Of a DNA stretch of 64,000 bases, positions 27,526 to 36,531 are shown one piece after another (position 1 is the stretch's first letter; each line of letters opens with the position of its first letter). Below the pieces are notes generated by a model. The model had not been told where the DNA came from. It worked only from the letters and a program-made list of their open reading frames with translations, and ran no database searches. The stretch comes from Bacteroidia bacterium (lineage in GTDB: Bacteria > Bacteroidota > Ignavibacteria > UBA10030). The position numbers were made by a program, and so were the translations under genes. The stretch is taken from NCBI GenBank assembly GCA_022180565.1, contig BQML01000022.1:48055-112054 (forward strand), read 5' to 3'.

Positions 27526-27975
27526 TTACTGTGCCGCGGGGGCTTCCGGTGCCGCGGGTTGGGCGGCAGCGGGGGTTGATTCAGATTCCTTCTCCGCCGC
27601 CTTTTTCTTCCGCTCGGCCCTCCGCAACTTCCGTTCGGCATCCCTCTTCGCCCTGTCTTGCTGCTGCATGTTCCAGCGCTCGAGGATCTTTTGCGTCGAG
27701 GCCTCATCGGTGCCGCGCTTCAGAAGCGTCCAGCGAAGCCAAATGCCGGTGCGGCGAAACAGCGAACGAACCGTGTCCGTGGGCTGTGCACCCTTGCGGA
27801 GCCAGTACAGCACGCGCTCGTCCCGGAACTTCAGCTCCGGCGGATGTTTCTGCGGATCGTAACTGCCGATCGCTTCGATATAACGTCCATCCCGCGGCGA
27901 GCGGATATCGGCCGCGACTACTTTATAGAATGGATGCTTCTTCTTTCCGGCTCTGCGTAGTCTGAGCTTAACCAA
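27526..27975 (-). CDS. rpsP: 30S ribosomal protein S16 with long C-terminal extension
   Basis: A 149-residue S16. The first ~85 residues are the conserved protein (VKLRLRRAGKKKHPFYKVVAADIRS split as VKLRLRRAGKKK and HPFYKVVAADIRS; then PRDGRYIEAIGSYDP). The remaining ~65 are an extension: a basic, Lys/Arg/Glu-rich helix (RDAERKLRRAERKKKAAEK) and an Ala/Pro tail. S16 is normally 80-90 residues; extensions of this kind occur in Bacteroidota-related groups. The start is TTG at 27975 with an AGGAG ribosome-binding site five bases upstream. First gene of the rpsP-khpA-rimM-trmD-rplS set. Confidence 0.95.
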   Translation of the reverse strand: MVKLRLRRAGKKKHPFYKVVAADIRSPRDGRYIEAIGSYDPQKHPPELKFRDERVLYWLRKGAQPTDTVRSLFRRTGIWLRWTLLKRGTDEASTQKILERWNMQQQDRAKRDAERKLRRAERKKKAAEKESESTPAAAQPAAPEAPAAQ

Positions 27976-28083
27976 AGGTACTCCTGGTTTGATCTGATGA
28001 TGGAATATGTTTATTCGCCGAAGCCCCGACAGAGTCCAACTGCGAGGCGCAGGCGGAAAATCGGAATAAATTCAGGACAAGCG

Positions 28084-29397
28084 TCACAATCTGCTCATGG
28101 CTCTTTTCAAGCCGCCTTTCGACAACTTCTTCATCATTTTCTGCATGTCCTCGAACTGCTTCAACAGGCGGTTCACTTCCTGCACCGTTGTTCCGCTTCC
28201 CGCGGCGATGCGTTTCCGTCTGCTCCCGTTGATGATCGAAGGTCGTTTGCGCTCTTCGATGGTCATGGACTGTATGATCGCCTCGGTCCGTGTGAGCGCC
28301 CCCTCGTTCACCTGCGCGCCCGCGGGGATCCTGTTCATTCCCGGGATCATTCCCAGCACCTGGTCCAGCGGTCCCATGTTCCGCACCTCCCTCAGCTGAT
28401 CCAGAAAATCCGTCAGCGTGAATTGGGCGGAGCGGAGCTTCTCGCCGAGCCTCTGGGCCTTCTCCTGATCGATCTTCTCCTGGGCCTTTTCCACCAGGCC
28501 GACGATGTCACCCATGCCCAGGATTCTGGAGGCGATGCGGTCCGGGTGGAACGCCTCGAGGGCGTCGAGCTTCTCGCCGACTCCGATGAACTTGATCGGC
28601 TTGTGGACAACTGCGCGGATGGACAGCGCGGCGCCGCCGCGGCTGTCACCATCCATTTTCGTCAGCACCACGCCGTCGAAATCCAGCCGGTCGTGGAAAG
28701 CCCTGGCCGTGTTGACCGCATCCTGGCCGGTCATAGCATCGGCCACAAACAGGATCTCGTGCGGCCGGGTCTTCGCTTTGATCTCGGCGATCTCGTTCAT
28801 CATCGCGTCGTCCACATGCATCCGCCCCGCCGTGTCGATGATGACCGTGTCGCGCACATGCCTGCGGGCGAAGTCCACGGAGCGTGCGGCGATGCCAACG
28901 GCATCCTCCCCCGCTTCGGAATAGACCGGCAGGTCGAGTTGTTTGCCTAACGTAACCAGCTGATCCACCGCCGCGGGCCGGTAGACATCGGCCGCAACGA
29001 GCAGGGGATTTCGGCCTCTGCCCTTCAGAAACCGCGCGAGCTTCGCGGAGAACGTGGTTTTGCCCGAACCCTGCAATCCGACCACCAACACTACCGTCGG
29101 GGGCTCATGAGCCTCCACGATGTCGGTTTTTGAAACCCCCAGCAAGCTCACCAGCTCATCATGAATGATCTTGATGATCTGCTGTCCGGGGGTGATGCTG
29201 GCGAGTACTTCCCGGCCAACCGCGCGCTTTTGAACCTTGTCAATGAATTCGCGTGCGACGTGGAGATTCACGTCGGCGTCGAGGAGCACCCGCCGCACCT
29301 CTCTCAAGGATTCGGCGACGTTCTCCTCGGTGATCTTTCCCTGGCCGCGGAGCTTTTTGAAGACGGCTTCAAGTTTTTCGGTCAGGGTTTGAAACAT
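28084..29397 (-). CDS. ffh: Signal recognition particle protein Ffh
   Basis: A 437-residue SRP GTPase that delivers nascent membrane proteins to FtsY. The N domain is followed by the G domain: G1 GLQGSGKTTFSAKLARF, the DVYRPAAVDQL insertion-box region, DTAGRMHVDD, and TKMDGDSRGGAAL. The Met-rich M domain carries the RNA/signal-peptide binding part (GMNRIPAGAQV, KRIAAGSGTTVQEVNRLLKQF given as IAAGSGTTVQEVN). The C-terminal tail is short. It precedes rpsP by 108 bp. Its upstream side faces a 505-bp gap with tandem repeats. No 4.5S RNA gene was seen nearby. Confidence 0.96.
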   Translation of the reverse strand: MFQTLTEKLEAVFKKLRGQGKITEENVAESLREVRRVLLDADVNLHVAREFIDKVQKRAVGREVLASITPGQQIIKIIHDELVSLLGVSKTDIVEAHEPPTVVLVVGLQGSGKTTFSAKLARFLKGRGRNPLLVAADVYRPAAVDQLVTLGKQLDLPVYSEAGEDAVGIAARSVDFARRHVRDTVIIDTAGRMHVDDAMMNEIAEIKAKTRPHEILFVADAMTGQDAVNTARAFHDRLDFDGVVLTKMDGDSRGGAALSIRAVVHKPIKFIGVGEKLDALEAFHPDRIASRILGMGDIVGLVEKAQEKIDQEKAQRLGEKLRSAQFTLTDFLDQLREVRNMGPLDQVLGMIPGMNRIPAGAQVNEGALTRTEAIIQSMTIEERKRPSIINGSRRKRIAAGSGTTVQEVNRLLKQFEDMQKMMKKLSKGGLKRAMSRL

Positions 29398-29465
29398 GGC
29401 CTCTCTGATTCTCGCTGATGACGCTGATGTTATCGCTGATTACAGATTTCGCAGATGACACGGTT

Positions 29466-29620
29466 AAGAACATTCTAAGATTGCGCAGATCAAGAACATT
29501 CTAAGATTGCGCAGATCAATAACATTTCAAGATTGCGCAGATCAATAACATTCGAAGACTGCGCAGATCAATAACATTCCAAGACTGCGCAGATCAATAA
29601 CGTTGCAGATTACGCAGATC
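29466..29620. repeat. 26-bp direct tandem repeat, six units
   Basis: Units begin at 29466, 29492, 29518, 29544, 29570 and 29596 (the last is 25 bp). Units 1 and 2 are identical. All end in GCGCAGATC (or ACGCAGATC in the last); the variation is at the centre (TTCTAAGATT, TTTCAAGATT, TTCGAAGACT and so on). Decayed GCAGAT words continue to about 29685. There are no unique spacers, so this is not a CRISPR array. Confidence 0.92.
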
Positions 29621-29816
29621 ACTCTATCAATGACATTGCAGATTGCGCAGATGGCGTAATCGCATTGCAGATTGTGCAGATTTGAAACGGAATCAGCTTA
29701 AATCAGCGTTGAATCTGCTGTTTTAAGGGGATTTAGAAAGTAACGAAAAATCACCCCTGAATCAAGGCGATTTCCCAGGTTTTGCAGGGGGTCACGCGAT
29801 CAGGCCCGCATCGAAC

Positions 29817-29874
29817 TTGACAAAATCCCGAAAGAAAACTAACCTTCTGCAAGGTTGTGTCAGCACGCTGACAC
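29817..29874 (+). promoter_or_regulatory. Promoter overlapped by two back-to-back perfect hairpins
   Basis: TTGACA (29817-29822), a 17-bp spacer and TAACCT (29840-29845) form a candidate promoter for the secreted-protein gene at 29903. Two perfect palindromes adjoin each other: AACCTT-CTGC-AAGGTT (29841-29856), overlapping the -10, and GTGTCAG-CACG-CTGACAC (29857-29874). They could be operators for dimeric repressors or consecutive hairpins at the 5' end of the mRNA. Confidence 0.55.
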
Positions 29875-29902
29875 AGGTGTATCGTATGCGGTGAGGGAAT
29901 CC

Positions 29903-31711
29903 ATGCCATCCATTCAGCTTTTCAGGGGGGTCACCGGTTTGGCCCTCTTTCTAGTTGCCATTTCCCATTCCCAGGTCGTCATTCGCCAGCGCATCGCTAT
30001 CGACCCTAAGCCAGTAGTCCAGCCTCAGGTCGCAAGCGCTGCCAATGCCACGCTCAGGTACGAGCTGCAATATGATGGTCCCGTGCGATCGCCGGAACTG
30101 GACTTCATGAGACTCCAGGAGCTTGTCTGCGGTGTGTTTGATTCCGGCCCAATCAATTCTTCCCTCACTGTTCCGGCACAGAGCGGCTTGTGGAACTTCA
30201 GCTTTCGCATTCATACCCCGATCGTCTCAAATCAATACGCTCGATTCACCGTTTGGCTCGGAGAGGATGTCATTCTCAAAGACTCCCTTCTGATCAACTG
30301 CGGTTCCACCTGCCAGATCAACCACCAGTTCGGTTTCAGGATCAGCAACACGTTCGACCTTGAAGCCAACGGCCAGATATTCTACTCCGAGCGATCCTTC
30401 TTGAGCGCAAATGCTGCAGGCCAGCAACACTGTACCACTCAAATGTGGCATCCTGGACTACCGGTGAACCTTCGGATTGTCTCCGGCCAGGGATTAGGCC
30501 AATTTGCTGATCTGAACGGTAACCCCCTTGGTCATGAGGTAACGGTCCAAGGCTTCAATGTGGACCAAGTCACGTTTCTTGCCAATGGAACAGAACCTGA
30601 TTCGATCTCGGATTTTGTAACCATCGAAGCATCCAGCTTTGGGATTACCCGCACTGCAACGATTGAGGTCCTAAGGATTTCAGAAAGCCCTATTTGGCTT
30701 GCGATGGATGCCCAAGGGGATGTCTCCTACGGGGCTGAGATGTCCGTTCTTGCACAGGCCTTGAACATGTTCCAACAGGAAGTATCCGCGGGCCCTGGAG
30801 TGACCTACACGTTTGAGATCATCGGAGCCTCTGAATGGGGAACGCTCTTCCGAGGGGCTGTTGAAGGTAGCATTATCTCCGGAGTCCGGCCGACTGACGA
30901 TTTCTTCTCAAGGGGAATGGCAACCATCGGCTTTCGCGCACGGAAGACCGAGCCGGCAATACCGCAAAGGGTAACCGTAAGGGTCTCTGCCAGTAATCCC
31001 GACATTCATCCGGGCACGTATAGCTTCAATGTCCTTCCCAGTCCGCTTGCGATCACCGTGACCCCTTCAACAATCAGCAATGGTCAAACGGCCACGATCA
31101 GCGTTCAGAAGAAGAACCCTGACGGCACGGTAAGTCCCTGGCTTCAGGATGCGGGGTTTTCCTACGAGATCATCAAAGGACAGAATGGAGGCTATATCCT
31201 CCATCCGGATACTGCAAGAAGGGATGATTTCTTCGACGGCCAATCCGACACACTATCATGCAAAGGTCTTCCGGCGATACGTAGATTCACTGCGGAGCCC
31301 GAGGATATCACCAGCCAATATCCGTCGGTGGATGAGGTATCTGACCCTGATTCGCTAATTGCCAGAATCATGGAAAACCGACAAGCCACGATCTATCAAG
31401 GTCACACGATTGGCCCATCGGCGCCACCTTCCAGTTTTGTGGATACAACGTTCTTAAACACTCTCGTCTCATACAAACACCAAGCCTTTGCCCTTGGCTG
31501 GGTCAAGGAAGAAGGCATTGTCACTAACCTTGACGCCAAGCTCGAAGCAGCACGGCTACAGATAATCGCGGGCCGGCCGCCTGCGAAACAGATACTGCAA
31601 TCATTTGTGAACGAATTGGAGGCTCTGAATACGCGGGGCAATCTGATCACGAGCGAGGCTTACGCCTTGCTGAAGTTTAATGCAGAGTATCTGCTGGAAA
31701 GGTTGAAGTGA
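29903..31711 (+). CDS. Large secreted protein of unknown function with FIVAR-like C-terminal helices
   Basis: A 602-residue exported protein that I do not recognise as a whole. The signal peptide covers residues 1-24 (SIQLFRGVTGLALFLVAISHSQ without its first residues). The body is mostly predicted beta structure with Ig-like spacing (e.g. RVTVRVSASNPDIHPGTYSF, ITVTPSTISNGQTATISVQ). The last ~65 residues are helical: LDAKLEAARLQIIAGRPPAKQ, then FVNELEALNTRGNLITSEAY and LLKFNAEYLLERL, resembling a C-terminal helical module seen on other secreted bacterial proteins. Base composition looks more AT-rich than the neighbours. ATG 29903 follows a GAGGG site; an upstream GTG-like start at 29855 would fall within the hairpins. 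Confidence 0.7.
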   Translation: MPSIQLFRGVTGLALFLVAISHSQVVIRQRIAIDPKPVVQPQVASAANATLRYELQYDGPVRSPELDFMRLQELVCGVFDSGPINSSLTVPAQSGLWNFSFRIHTPIVSNQYARFTVWLGEDVILKDSLLINCGSTCQINHQFGFRISNTFDLEANGQIFYSERSFLSANAAGQQHCTTQMWHPGLPVNLRIVSGQGLGQFADLNGNPLGHEVTVQGFNVDQVTFLANGTEPDSISDFVTIEASSFGITRTATIEVLRISESPIWLAMDAQGDVSYGAEMSVLAQALNMFQQEVSAGPGVTYTFEIIGASEWGTLFRGAVEGSIISGVRPTDDFFSRGMATIGFRARKTEPAIPQRVTVRVSASNPDIHPGTYSFNVLPSPLAITVTPSTISNGQTATISVQKKNPDGTVSPWLQDAGFSYEIIKGQNGGYILHPDTARRDDFFDGQSDTLSCKGLPAIRRFTAEPEDITSQYPSVDEVSDPDSLIARIMENRQATIYQGHTIGPSAPPSSFVDTTFLNTLVSYKHQAFALGWVKEEGIVTNLDAKLEAARLQIIAGRPPAKQILQSFVNELEALNTRGNLITSEAYALLKFNAEYLLERLK

Positions 31712-31771
31712 GGCATCAGAAGTCAGACAAAATCCCCCCGTCATCCATCAACACAATCACCAAGGGGTGGT

Positions 31772-32422
31772 ATGAAGCAACTCATTATTCCTTTCTTTCT
31801 TCTGCCCGCGACGGTGGCGGGGCAATCCATCATGTCCCACGGAGCGATCGAAATCCCGTTCGCATCGGCGGGGCATGTGATCGAACTGACGATCGAAAAC
31901 GCCTCGTCAATCCCGCAATCGTCCATCACCGTCAACGCCGCGGCGCTTCCCGCCTGGCTCACGCTTGAGCCCCGCGAATATGCGCTCGGTGCTCTCCCAG
32001 GCCGAACCGGAAAGACCGCGCTCTTCATGTTTGCGGTGGAAAAGGCGGCTCCCGTGAACACGGATCATACGTTGACGTTCACGGTAAACGGAAGCTCGGG
32101 ACAAACCTGGTCTAAAGGTGTCACAATCCGGATTGCACCGCCGGCTTCGTTCGAGCTTTTCCAGAACTACCCCAATCCGTTCAATCCAACCACCAGCATT
32201 GCCTACCAGCTTCCTCTTGAGAGCAGAGTCCGGCTCGTCATTTACGATCTGCTTGGAAAGGAAGTCTCAACCCTGGTGGACGGGCACCGGTCCGCGGGAT
32301 ATCATCAGGTGGAATGGGATGCTTCAGACGCTTCAAGCGGGCTGTACGTGTGCCACATCATGGCAACAGGCCACGACGGAAGGGAGACGGTCCGGAACAG
32401 AATGATGATGCTGGTGAGGTGA
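31772..32422 (+). CDS. Secreted protein with C-terminal T9SS type A sorting domain
   Basis: A 216-residue exported protein. A signal peptide (residues 1-16, ending TVAGQS) precedes an Ig-like beta-sandwich (about 20-115). The C-terminal ~90 residues are a type A T9SS sorting domain: FQNYPNPFNPTT, IAYQLPLESRVRLVIYDLLG, KEVSTLVDG, SAGYHQVEWDASD and SSGLYVCHI. Proteins with this tail are exported across the outer membrane by the type IX system and anchored at the surface. With so little besides the sorting domain, it may be an accessory or truncated surface protein. ATG 31772 follows an AAGGGGTGG ribosome-binding site. Confidence 0.88.
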   Translation: MKQLIIPFFLLPATVAGQSIMSHGAIEIPFASAGHVIELTIENASSIPQSSITVNAAALPAWLTLEPREYALGALPGRTGKTALFMFAVEKAAPVNTDHTLTFTVNGSSGQTWSKGVTIRIAPPASFELFQNYPNPFNPTTSIAYQLPLESRVRLVIYDLLGKEVSTLVDGHRSAGYHQVEWDASDASSGLYVCHIMATGHDGRETVRNRMMMLVR

Positions 32423-32444
32423 GGAAGACGGAAGATAGGAGACG

Positions 32445-32477
32445 GGAGTCAGGGCTGGGATGGGCCACCCTGACTCC
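32445..32477. terminator. Hairpin between convergent T9SS-cargo gene and atpG
   Basis: A perfect 10-bp inverted repeat, GGAGTCAGGG (32445-32454) and CCCTGACTCC (32468-32477), with a 13-nt loop lies between the two convergent stops. There is no T-run on either side, so it may be a transcript-end hairpin rather than a classical terminator. Related TGACTCCTGA words recur just after it and again in the atpE-atpB gap. Confidence 0.5.
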
Positions 32478-32500
32478 TGATCCCTGACTGCACCCCTGCT

Positions 32501-33397
32501 CTACCCGGCCTTCTTGAGGGCCTCCGCGCCGCTGACGATTTCCAACAGTTCCTTCGTGATGGCCGCCTGACGGGCGTTGTTGAAGGACAGGGTGAGCTCG
32601 CGCAAGAGATCCTTCGCATTCTCGGTGGCATTGTCCATCGCCGCCATCCGGGCACCCTGTTCGGCAGCATTCGATTCGAGCAGGACGCGCCACATCTGGA
32701 AGTTCAGATGCTTCGGCACCAGCGCGTCGATGATCTCCTTGCTCGACGGCTCGTAGATGTACTCCACCTGCGCGTGCGCATGCCCGTCCTCCGGCCGAAC
32801 CTCCTCTGGTGGTATCGGCAGAAGCTGTTCAACAACAATCCTCTGCTGAATGACGGATTTGAACTCGTTGTATACCATGACCACCTTGTCGAAGTCGCCT
32901 TTGAGGTATCCATCCGTGAGATCCCTCACGATGGCGCGGGCATTGTGGAAATCCAGCCCGGCGAATAATCCGACATACCGGGCGTACAGCTCGTAGTCCC
33001 GTCTCTTGAAGTACTCGAATCCCTTTTTGCCGACCGTGATCAGTTTCAGTCCGTGGTCCGCTTCAAACTGCGCCGCATAGGTCGTCCTGATCTCATGTTC
33101 GGCAGTCTTGATGATATTCGCGTTGAACGCTCCGCACAATCCCCTGTCGGCCGTCACCACCACGATTGCGACGCGGCGGACTTCCCGCGGCCGGAAGAGG
33201 GGATTCAACGAAGGATCCGCCTGCGTCACGAGATGCCTCAGGAGCTCGCCGATCTTGCGCGCGTACGGCCGTGCGGCAACAATCGCCTCCTGTGCCCTCC
33301 TCAGCTTCGCGGCGGCCACCATCTTCATGGCTTTGGTGATCTTCTGGGTGTTCTTGATACCGGAGATCCGACCGCGTATTTCCCGGAGTGTTGCCAT
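32501..33397 (-). CDS. atpG: ATP synthase gamma subunit
   Basis: A 298-residue F1 central stalk subunit that couples proton flow to rotation inside the alpha3beta3 ring. The N-terminal helix ATLREIRGRISGIKNTQKI and the C-terminal helix with ENAKDLLRELTLSFNNARQA (then AITKEL) are diagnostic. It is the last gene of the operon here; the beta and epsilon genes do not follow it. It starts 3 bp after the atpA stop. Confidence 0.96.
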   Translation of the reverse strand: MATLREIRGRISGIKNTQKITKAMKMVAAAKLRRAQEAIVAARPYARKIGELLRHLVTQADPSLNPLFRPREVRRVAIVVVTADRGLCGAFNANIIKTAEHEIRTTYAAQFEADHGLKLITVGKKGFEYFKRRDYELYARYVGLFAGLDFHNARAIVRDLTDGYLKGDFDKVVMVYNEFKSVIQQRIVVEQLLPIPPEEVRPEDGHAHAQVEYIYEPSSKEIIDALVPKHLNFQMWRVLLESNAAEQGARMAAMDNATENAKDLLRELTLSFNNARQAAITKELLEIVSGAEALKKAG

Positions 33398-33400
33398 GAT

Positions 33401-34960
33401 TTACGCGGGCTTTGCCGCTACTTTGAACTTCGCGAAGAACTCCCTGGCGATCGAATGCAGGCGTTCCTCGATTTCCTTCGTCAGTTCCTTCTGCTCCGCG
33501 ATGGCCGTCACCAGATTGCCATGCTTGAGCGACAACAACTCGAGAAACTCCTTCTCGCACCGCCGCACATCCTCCAGCGGAATCTCATCGAAATATCCGT
33601 TCGTCCCGGCAAAGATCGACACCACCTGTTGTTCGACGGGCATTGGGGCGTACTGGTCCTGTTTGAGCAATTCTACCAGGCGCGAGCCGCGGCGCAGCTG
33701 CTGCTGGGTGGCCTTGTCCAGATCCGATCCGAACTTTGCGAATGCTTCGAGCTCACGGTACTGGGCTAGCTCGATCCGGAGCCGGCCCGCCACTTTCTTC
33801 ATGGCTTTGATTTGCGCGTTGCCGCCGACACGGGACACCGAGATGCCCACGTTGATGGCAGGACGGATACCGGAGTTAAACAAGCTGGACTCCAGGTAGA
33901 TCTGCCCATCGGTGATGGAAATGACGTTGGTCGGAATGTACGCCGACACGTCACCGGCCTGGGTCTCAATGATCGGGAGGGCCGTGAGGCTTCCTCCGCC
34001 CAACTCCTCGCTCAATTTGGAAGCACGCTCGAGCAGGCGCGAATGCAGGTAAAACACGTCGCCCGGATAGGCTTCGCGTCCCGGAGGCCTGCGGAGCAGA
34101 AGCGACATCTGTCGGTAGGCCTGCGCCTGTTTGGTCAAGTCATCATAGATCACAAGCGCATGCCTTCCGCTGTCGCGGAAAAACTCGCCGAGTGTGGCGC
34201 CCGAATAGGGAGCAATGAACTGCATGGGGGCTGGATCGCTGGCCGACGCCGAAATGACGGTTGTGTACTCCATCGCGCCCTCTTCTTCAAGCTTGCTCAC
34301 GACCTGCGCCACCGTGGAGCCTTTCTGACCGATCGCCACATAGATGCAGAACACCGGCTTGACTCCCTCTTGGCGTGCCTTCTCTGTGTGCGTGTATTTC
34401 TGATTGATGATCGTATCGATCGCGATGGCTGTCTTTCCGGTCTGCCGATCGCCGATGATCAGTTCACGCTGTCCGCGGCCGATCGGCGTCATTCCGTCCA
34501 CCGCTTTGATGCCGGTCTGCAGCGGTTCCTTCACGGGCTGGCGCTGAATGACGCCGAGCGCTTTACGTTCGATCGGAAGCACCTTGTCTGTCTTGATCGG
34601 TCCCTTGCCGTCCAGAGGCTCGCCGAGTGGATTGATGACCCGCCCCAACATGGCGTCTCCCACCTTCATGGAGGCTACCCGACCTGTCCGCTTCACAATG
34701 TCGCCTTCCTTGATGTGCGTGCTCTCTCCGAAGATCACACAGCCCACGTTGTCTTCTTCGAGGTTCAACGCCATGCCGAATGTGTTCCCGGGAAACTCGA
34801 TCAGCTCGCTTGCCATGACTTTTGACAATCCATAAAGGCGCGCAATACCGTCGCCCACCTGCAGGACGGTGCCGACGTCATAGATATCGACTTCCTTCTC
34901 GAATCCGGTCAATTGCTTCCGGAGTATTGCTGAAACCTCGTCGGGTCTGACTTCTGCCAT
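33401..34960 (-). CDS. atpA: ATP synthase alpha subunit
   Basis: A 519-residue F1 subunit with a regulatory nucleotide site. The P-loop [31 protein letters not shown] and the arginine-finger region [17 protein letters not shown] are present. It forms the catalytic hexamer with the beta subunit, whose gene is not in this window. A 156-bp gap with a palindromic TTCGAA-rich repeat separates it from atpH, an unusual interruption of this operon. Confidence 0.97.
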   Translation of the reverse strand: MAEVRPDEVSAILRKQLTGFEKEVDIYDVGTVLQVGDGIARLYGLSKVMASELIEFPGNTFGMALNLEEDNVGCVIFGESTHIKEGDIVKRTGRVASMKVGDAMLGRVINPLGEPLDGKGPIKTDKVLPIERKALGVIQRQPVKEPLQTGIKAVDGMTPIGRGQRELIIGDRQTGKTAIAIDTIINQKYTHTEKARQEGVKPVFCIYVAIGQKGSTVAQVVSKLEEEGAMEYTTVISASASDPAPMQFIAPYSGATLGEFFRDSGRHALVIYDDLTKQAQAYRQMSLLLRRPPGREAYPGDVFYLHSRLLERASKLSEELGGGSLTALPIIETQAGDVSAYIPTNVISITDGQIYLESSLFNSGIRPAINVGISVSRVGGNAQIKAMKKVAGRLRIELAQYRELEAFAKFGSDLDKATQQQLRRGSRLVELLKQDQYAPMPVEQQVVSIFAGTNGYFDEIPLEDVRRCEKEFLELLSLKHGNLVTAIAEQKELTKEIEERLHSIAREFFAKFKVAAKPA

Positions 34961-34989
34961 AAAAGATCCTTTGTTAATCGGGTTGAATC

Positions 34990-35117
34990 AACGACTCACC
35001 CTCAATGAAAAATCCGAAATTCGAATCCCGAAGCACGACGCACATCCGAAACACGGAGTCCGGTACTTCTGATTTTCGTACTTGATTCGAATTTCGACAT
35101 TCGAATTTCGAATTTCC
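34990..35117. repeat. Palindromic TTCGAA/ATCCGAAA-word element between atpH and atpA
   Basis: The gap between atpH and atpA is filled with words such as AATCCGAAATTCGAAT on its left side and GATTCGAATTTCGACATTCG on its right, giving imperfect inverted-repeat arms around about 35020-35060. A second element with the same vocabulary lies at 40785-40900. Together they look like a dispersed non-coding repeat family without an encoded transposase. Confidence 0.6.
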
Positions 35118-35668
35118 TAATTCACTCCATTTCCCTGACTGAACTTCTTTCGCAACACTTCCAGCTGATGCCGCACGCTGGCGTCGAACATCGTATCGCC
35201 AATGCGGGCGACGAATCCGCCTTTGACCTGCTTATCCAGGCTGAACGCCAGCCGGACGTTCTTTCGAGTGATCTGTTCAAACTTTCTTCTGATCTTCTCG
35301 CGCTGGTCCTCCGACATCTCCACTGCTGTGCGGATCTCGACGGGGACGATGCCGAGTTGTTCATCCCTCAGAACAAAGAACTGTTGAAGGACGTCTTGCA
35401 GGAGTGCCTCGCGTCCCTTTTCCGCCATAAGGTCCAGAAAGTTTGCCGTGAGCGGCGACATCCTCTTCTGGAACAGTTCGCGCAACACGGCGCGCTTTTT
35501 CTCTGTTGTGATCACCGGACTTCTGAGGAACAGGCCAAACTCGCGGGACTCCTTCAGCAAACGTTCCAGTGATTCGAGATCCGCCGCCACCTCGTTCAGA
35601 ACCTTCTGTTCCTCTGCTGCAGTCATCAGAGCTTCAGCGTAGCGGCGTGCAACCCGGTAAGTACGCAC
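35117..35668 (-). CDS. atpH: ATP synthase delta subunit
   Basis: A 183-residue peripheral-stalk subunit linking the b dimer to the top of F1 (OSCP homologue). It shows the N-terminal helical bundle typical of the family (RVARRYAEALMTAAEEQ) and the C-terminal segment KVKGGFVARIGD as QVKGGFVARIGDTMFDAS. It starts 8 bp after the atpF stop, and a repeat element follows before atpA. Confidence 0.94.
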   Translation of the reverse strand: MRTYRVARRYAEALMTAAEEQKVLNEVAADLESLERLLKESREFGLFLRSPVITTEKKRAVLRELFQKRMSPLTANFLDLMAEKGREALLQDVLQQFFVLRDEQLGIVPVEIRTAVEMSEDQREKIRRKFEQITRKNVRLAFSLDKQVKGGFVARIGDTMFDASVRHQLEVLRKKFSQGNGVN

Positions 35669-35676
35669 CCTCTCTC

Positions 35677-36162
35677 CTAGTTGTGCTTTAGTTGGTCAAC
35701 AGCCTTTTCGATGATTCTTCGGTGCCTCGCGGGGTCCAGCGTCTCATCCAGAATCTTCCCTGCCGCCTTTACCGCCAGATCGGCGACTTCCTCGCGCAGC
35801 TGTTGTTTGGCCGCCTCGATGTCCCTCTGGATCTCCTCCTTTGCCGCCTGCAGTTCATGCTGGGCCTGCTGATGTGCCTTTGCCACGATCTCCTCCCTCA
35901 TCTTCTCTCCCAACGCTCTCGCCTCCCTCACGATTTTCTGATACTCCTCCTCGGCCTTCGCCATGTTCCGCTCGTTCTGCTTGAGGAGCTCTGCGGCTTC
36001 CGCTCGGGCACGTTCGGCCTGATCGAGCGAATCGCGGATCTTCTGCTCACGGTCCTGCAAAGATTTCAGAAGGGGTTTCCAGGCAAACTTTCCCAGCACA
36101 AGGACCAGGAGGACAAACACGACCGTGGTCCAGATACTCAATCCCGGATTAATATCAAACAT
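35677..36162 (-). CDS. atpF: ATP synthase b subunit
   Basis: A 161-residue Fo stator subunit: one N-terminal membrane helix (about residues 8-28, WTTVVFVLLVLVLGKFAW) and a long charged coiled coil that reaches up to F1. The LQDREQKIRDSLDQAERARA register is typical. Only one b gene is present, so the stator is expected to be a b homodimer. The ATG at 36162 follows a GAGGG site. Confidence 0.95.
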   Translation of the reverse strand: MFDINPGLSIWTTVVFVLLVLVLGKFAWKPLLKSLQDREQKIRDSLDQAERARAEAAELLKQNERNMAKAEEEYQKIVREARALGEKMREEIVAKAHQQAQHELQAAKEEIQRDIEAAKQQLREEVADLAVKAAGKILDETLDPARHRRIIEKAVDQLKHN

Positions 36163-36194
36163 GCTTGAACCCTCGTGTGTGATGGGCCGGCTGT

Positions 36195-36422
36195 TTACTT
36201 CAGCGCGAGCAGAATACAGATCGCCAGCGCAAAAAACGTGGCGCCTTCGATAAGAGCCGCCGCGATGATCATGGATGTTCTGACTGCACCGGCAACCTCA
36301 GGTTGACGGCCGCTGGCTTCCATGGCAGATGACGCCAGTTTTCCGATGCCGAATGCGGCCCCGAGGATGACGAGACCGGCCCCGAACCCGGCCGCAAGGT
36401 ATGCATACGCAGTTGCTTCCAT
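36195..36422 (-). CDS. atpE: ATP synthase c subunit (proteolipid ring)
   Basis: A 75-residue hairpin of two membrane helices forming the rotor ring. The ion-binding carboxylate is Glu59 in AALIEGATFFA. The polar loop SGRQPE is intact. The helix-1 and helix-2 residues that define Na+ binding (Gln/Ser-Thr sets) are not evident, so proton coupling is the likelier mode. An AGGAGG ribosome-binding site precedes the ATG, consistent with the high expression needed for a multicopy subunit. Confidence 0.96.
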   Translation of the reverse strand: MEATAYAYLAAGFGAGLVILGAAFGIGKLASSAMEASGRQPEVAGAVRTSMIIAAALIEGATFFALAICILLALK

Positions 36423-36531
36423 TGAAAATTCCTCCTGAGTGAGTATTGTTCTTTGAGAGTGAAAAACTGAACTCTATTTCTGACAACTCTGAACTCTGAT
36501 TCCGACCCTAACTCCTGACCCTTGACTTCCC

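Larger units (their letters stand above)
29398..29902. other. 505-bp divergent intergenic region
   Basis: This gap separates ffh (leftward) from the secreted-protein gene (rightward). From left to right it holds GCTGAT-rich words, the 26-bp tandem repeat (29466-29620 plus decayed copies to about 29685), a 130-bp stretch without recognised features, a TTGACA promoter at 29817, and two adjoining perfect hairpins at 29841-29874. I found no small ORF with a ribosome-binding site and no RNA gene. Confidence 0.7.

Noticed and set aside
29466..29620. Repeats considered as a CRISPR array
   Set aside because: The units are contiguous with no unique spacers of constant length, and no cas gene is in the window.
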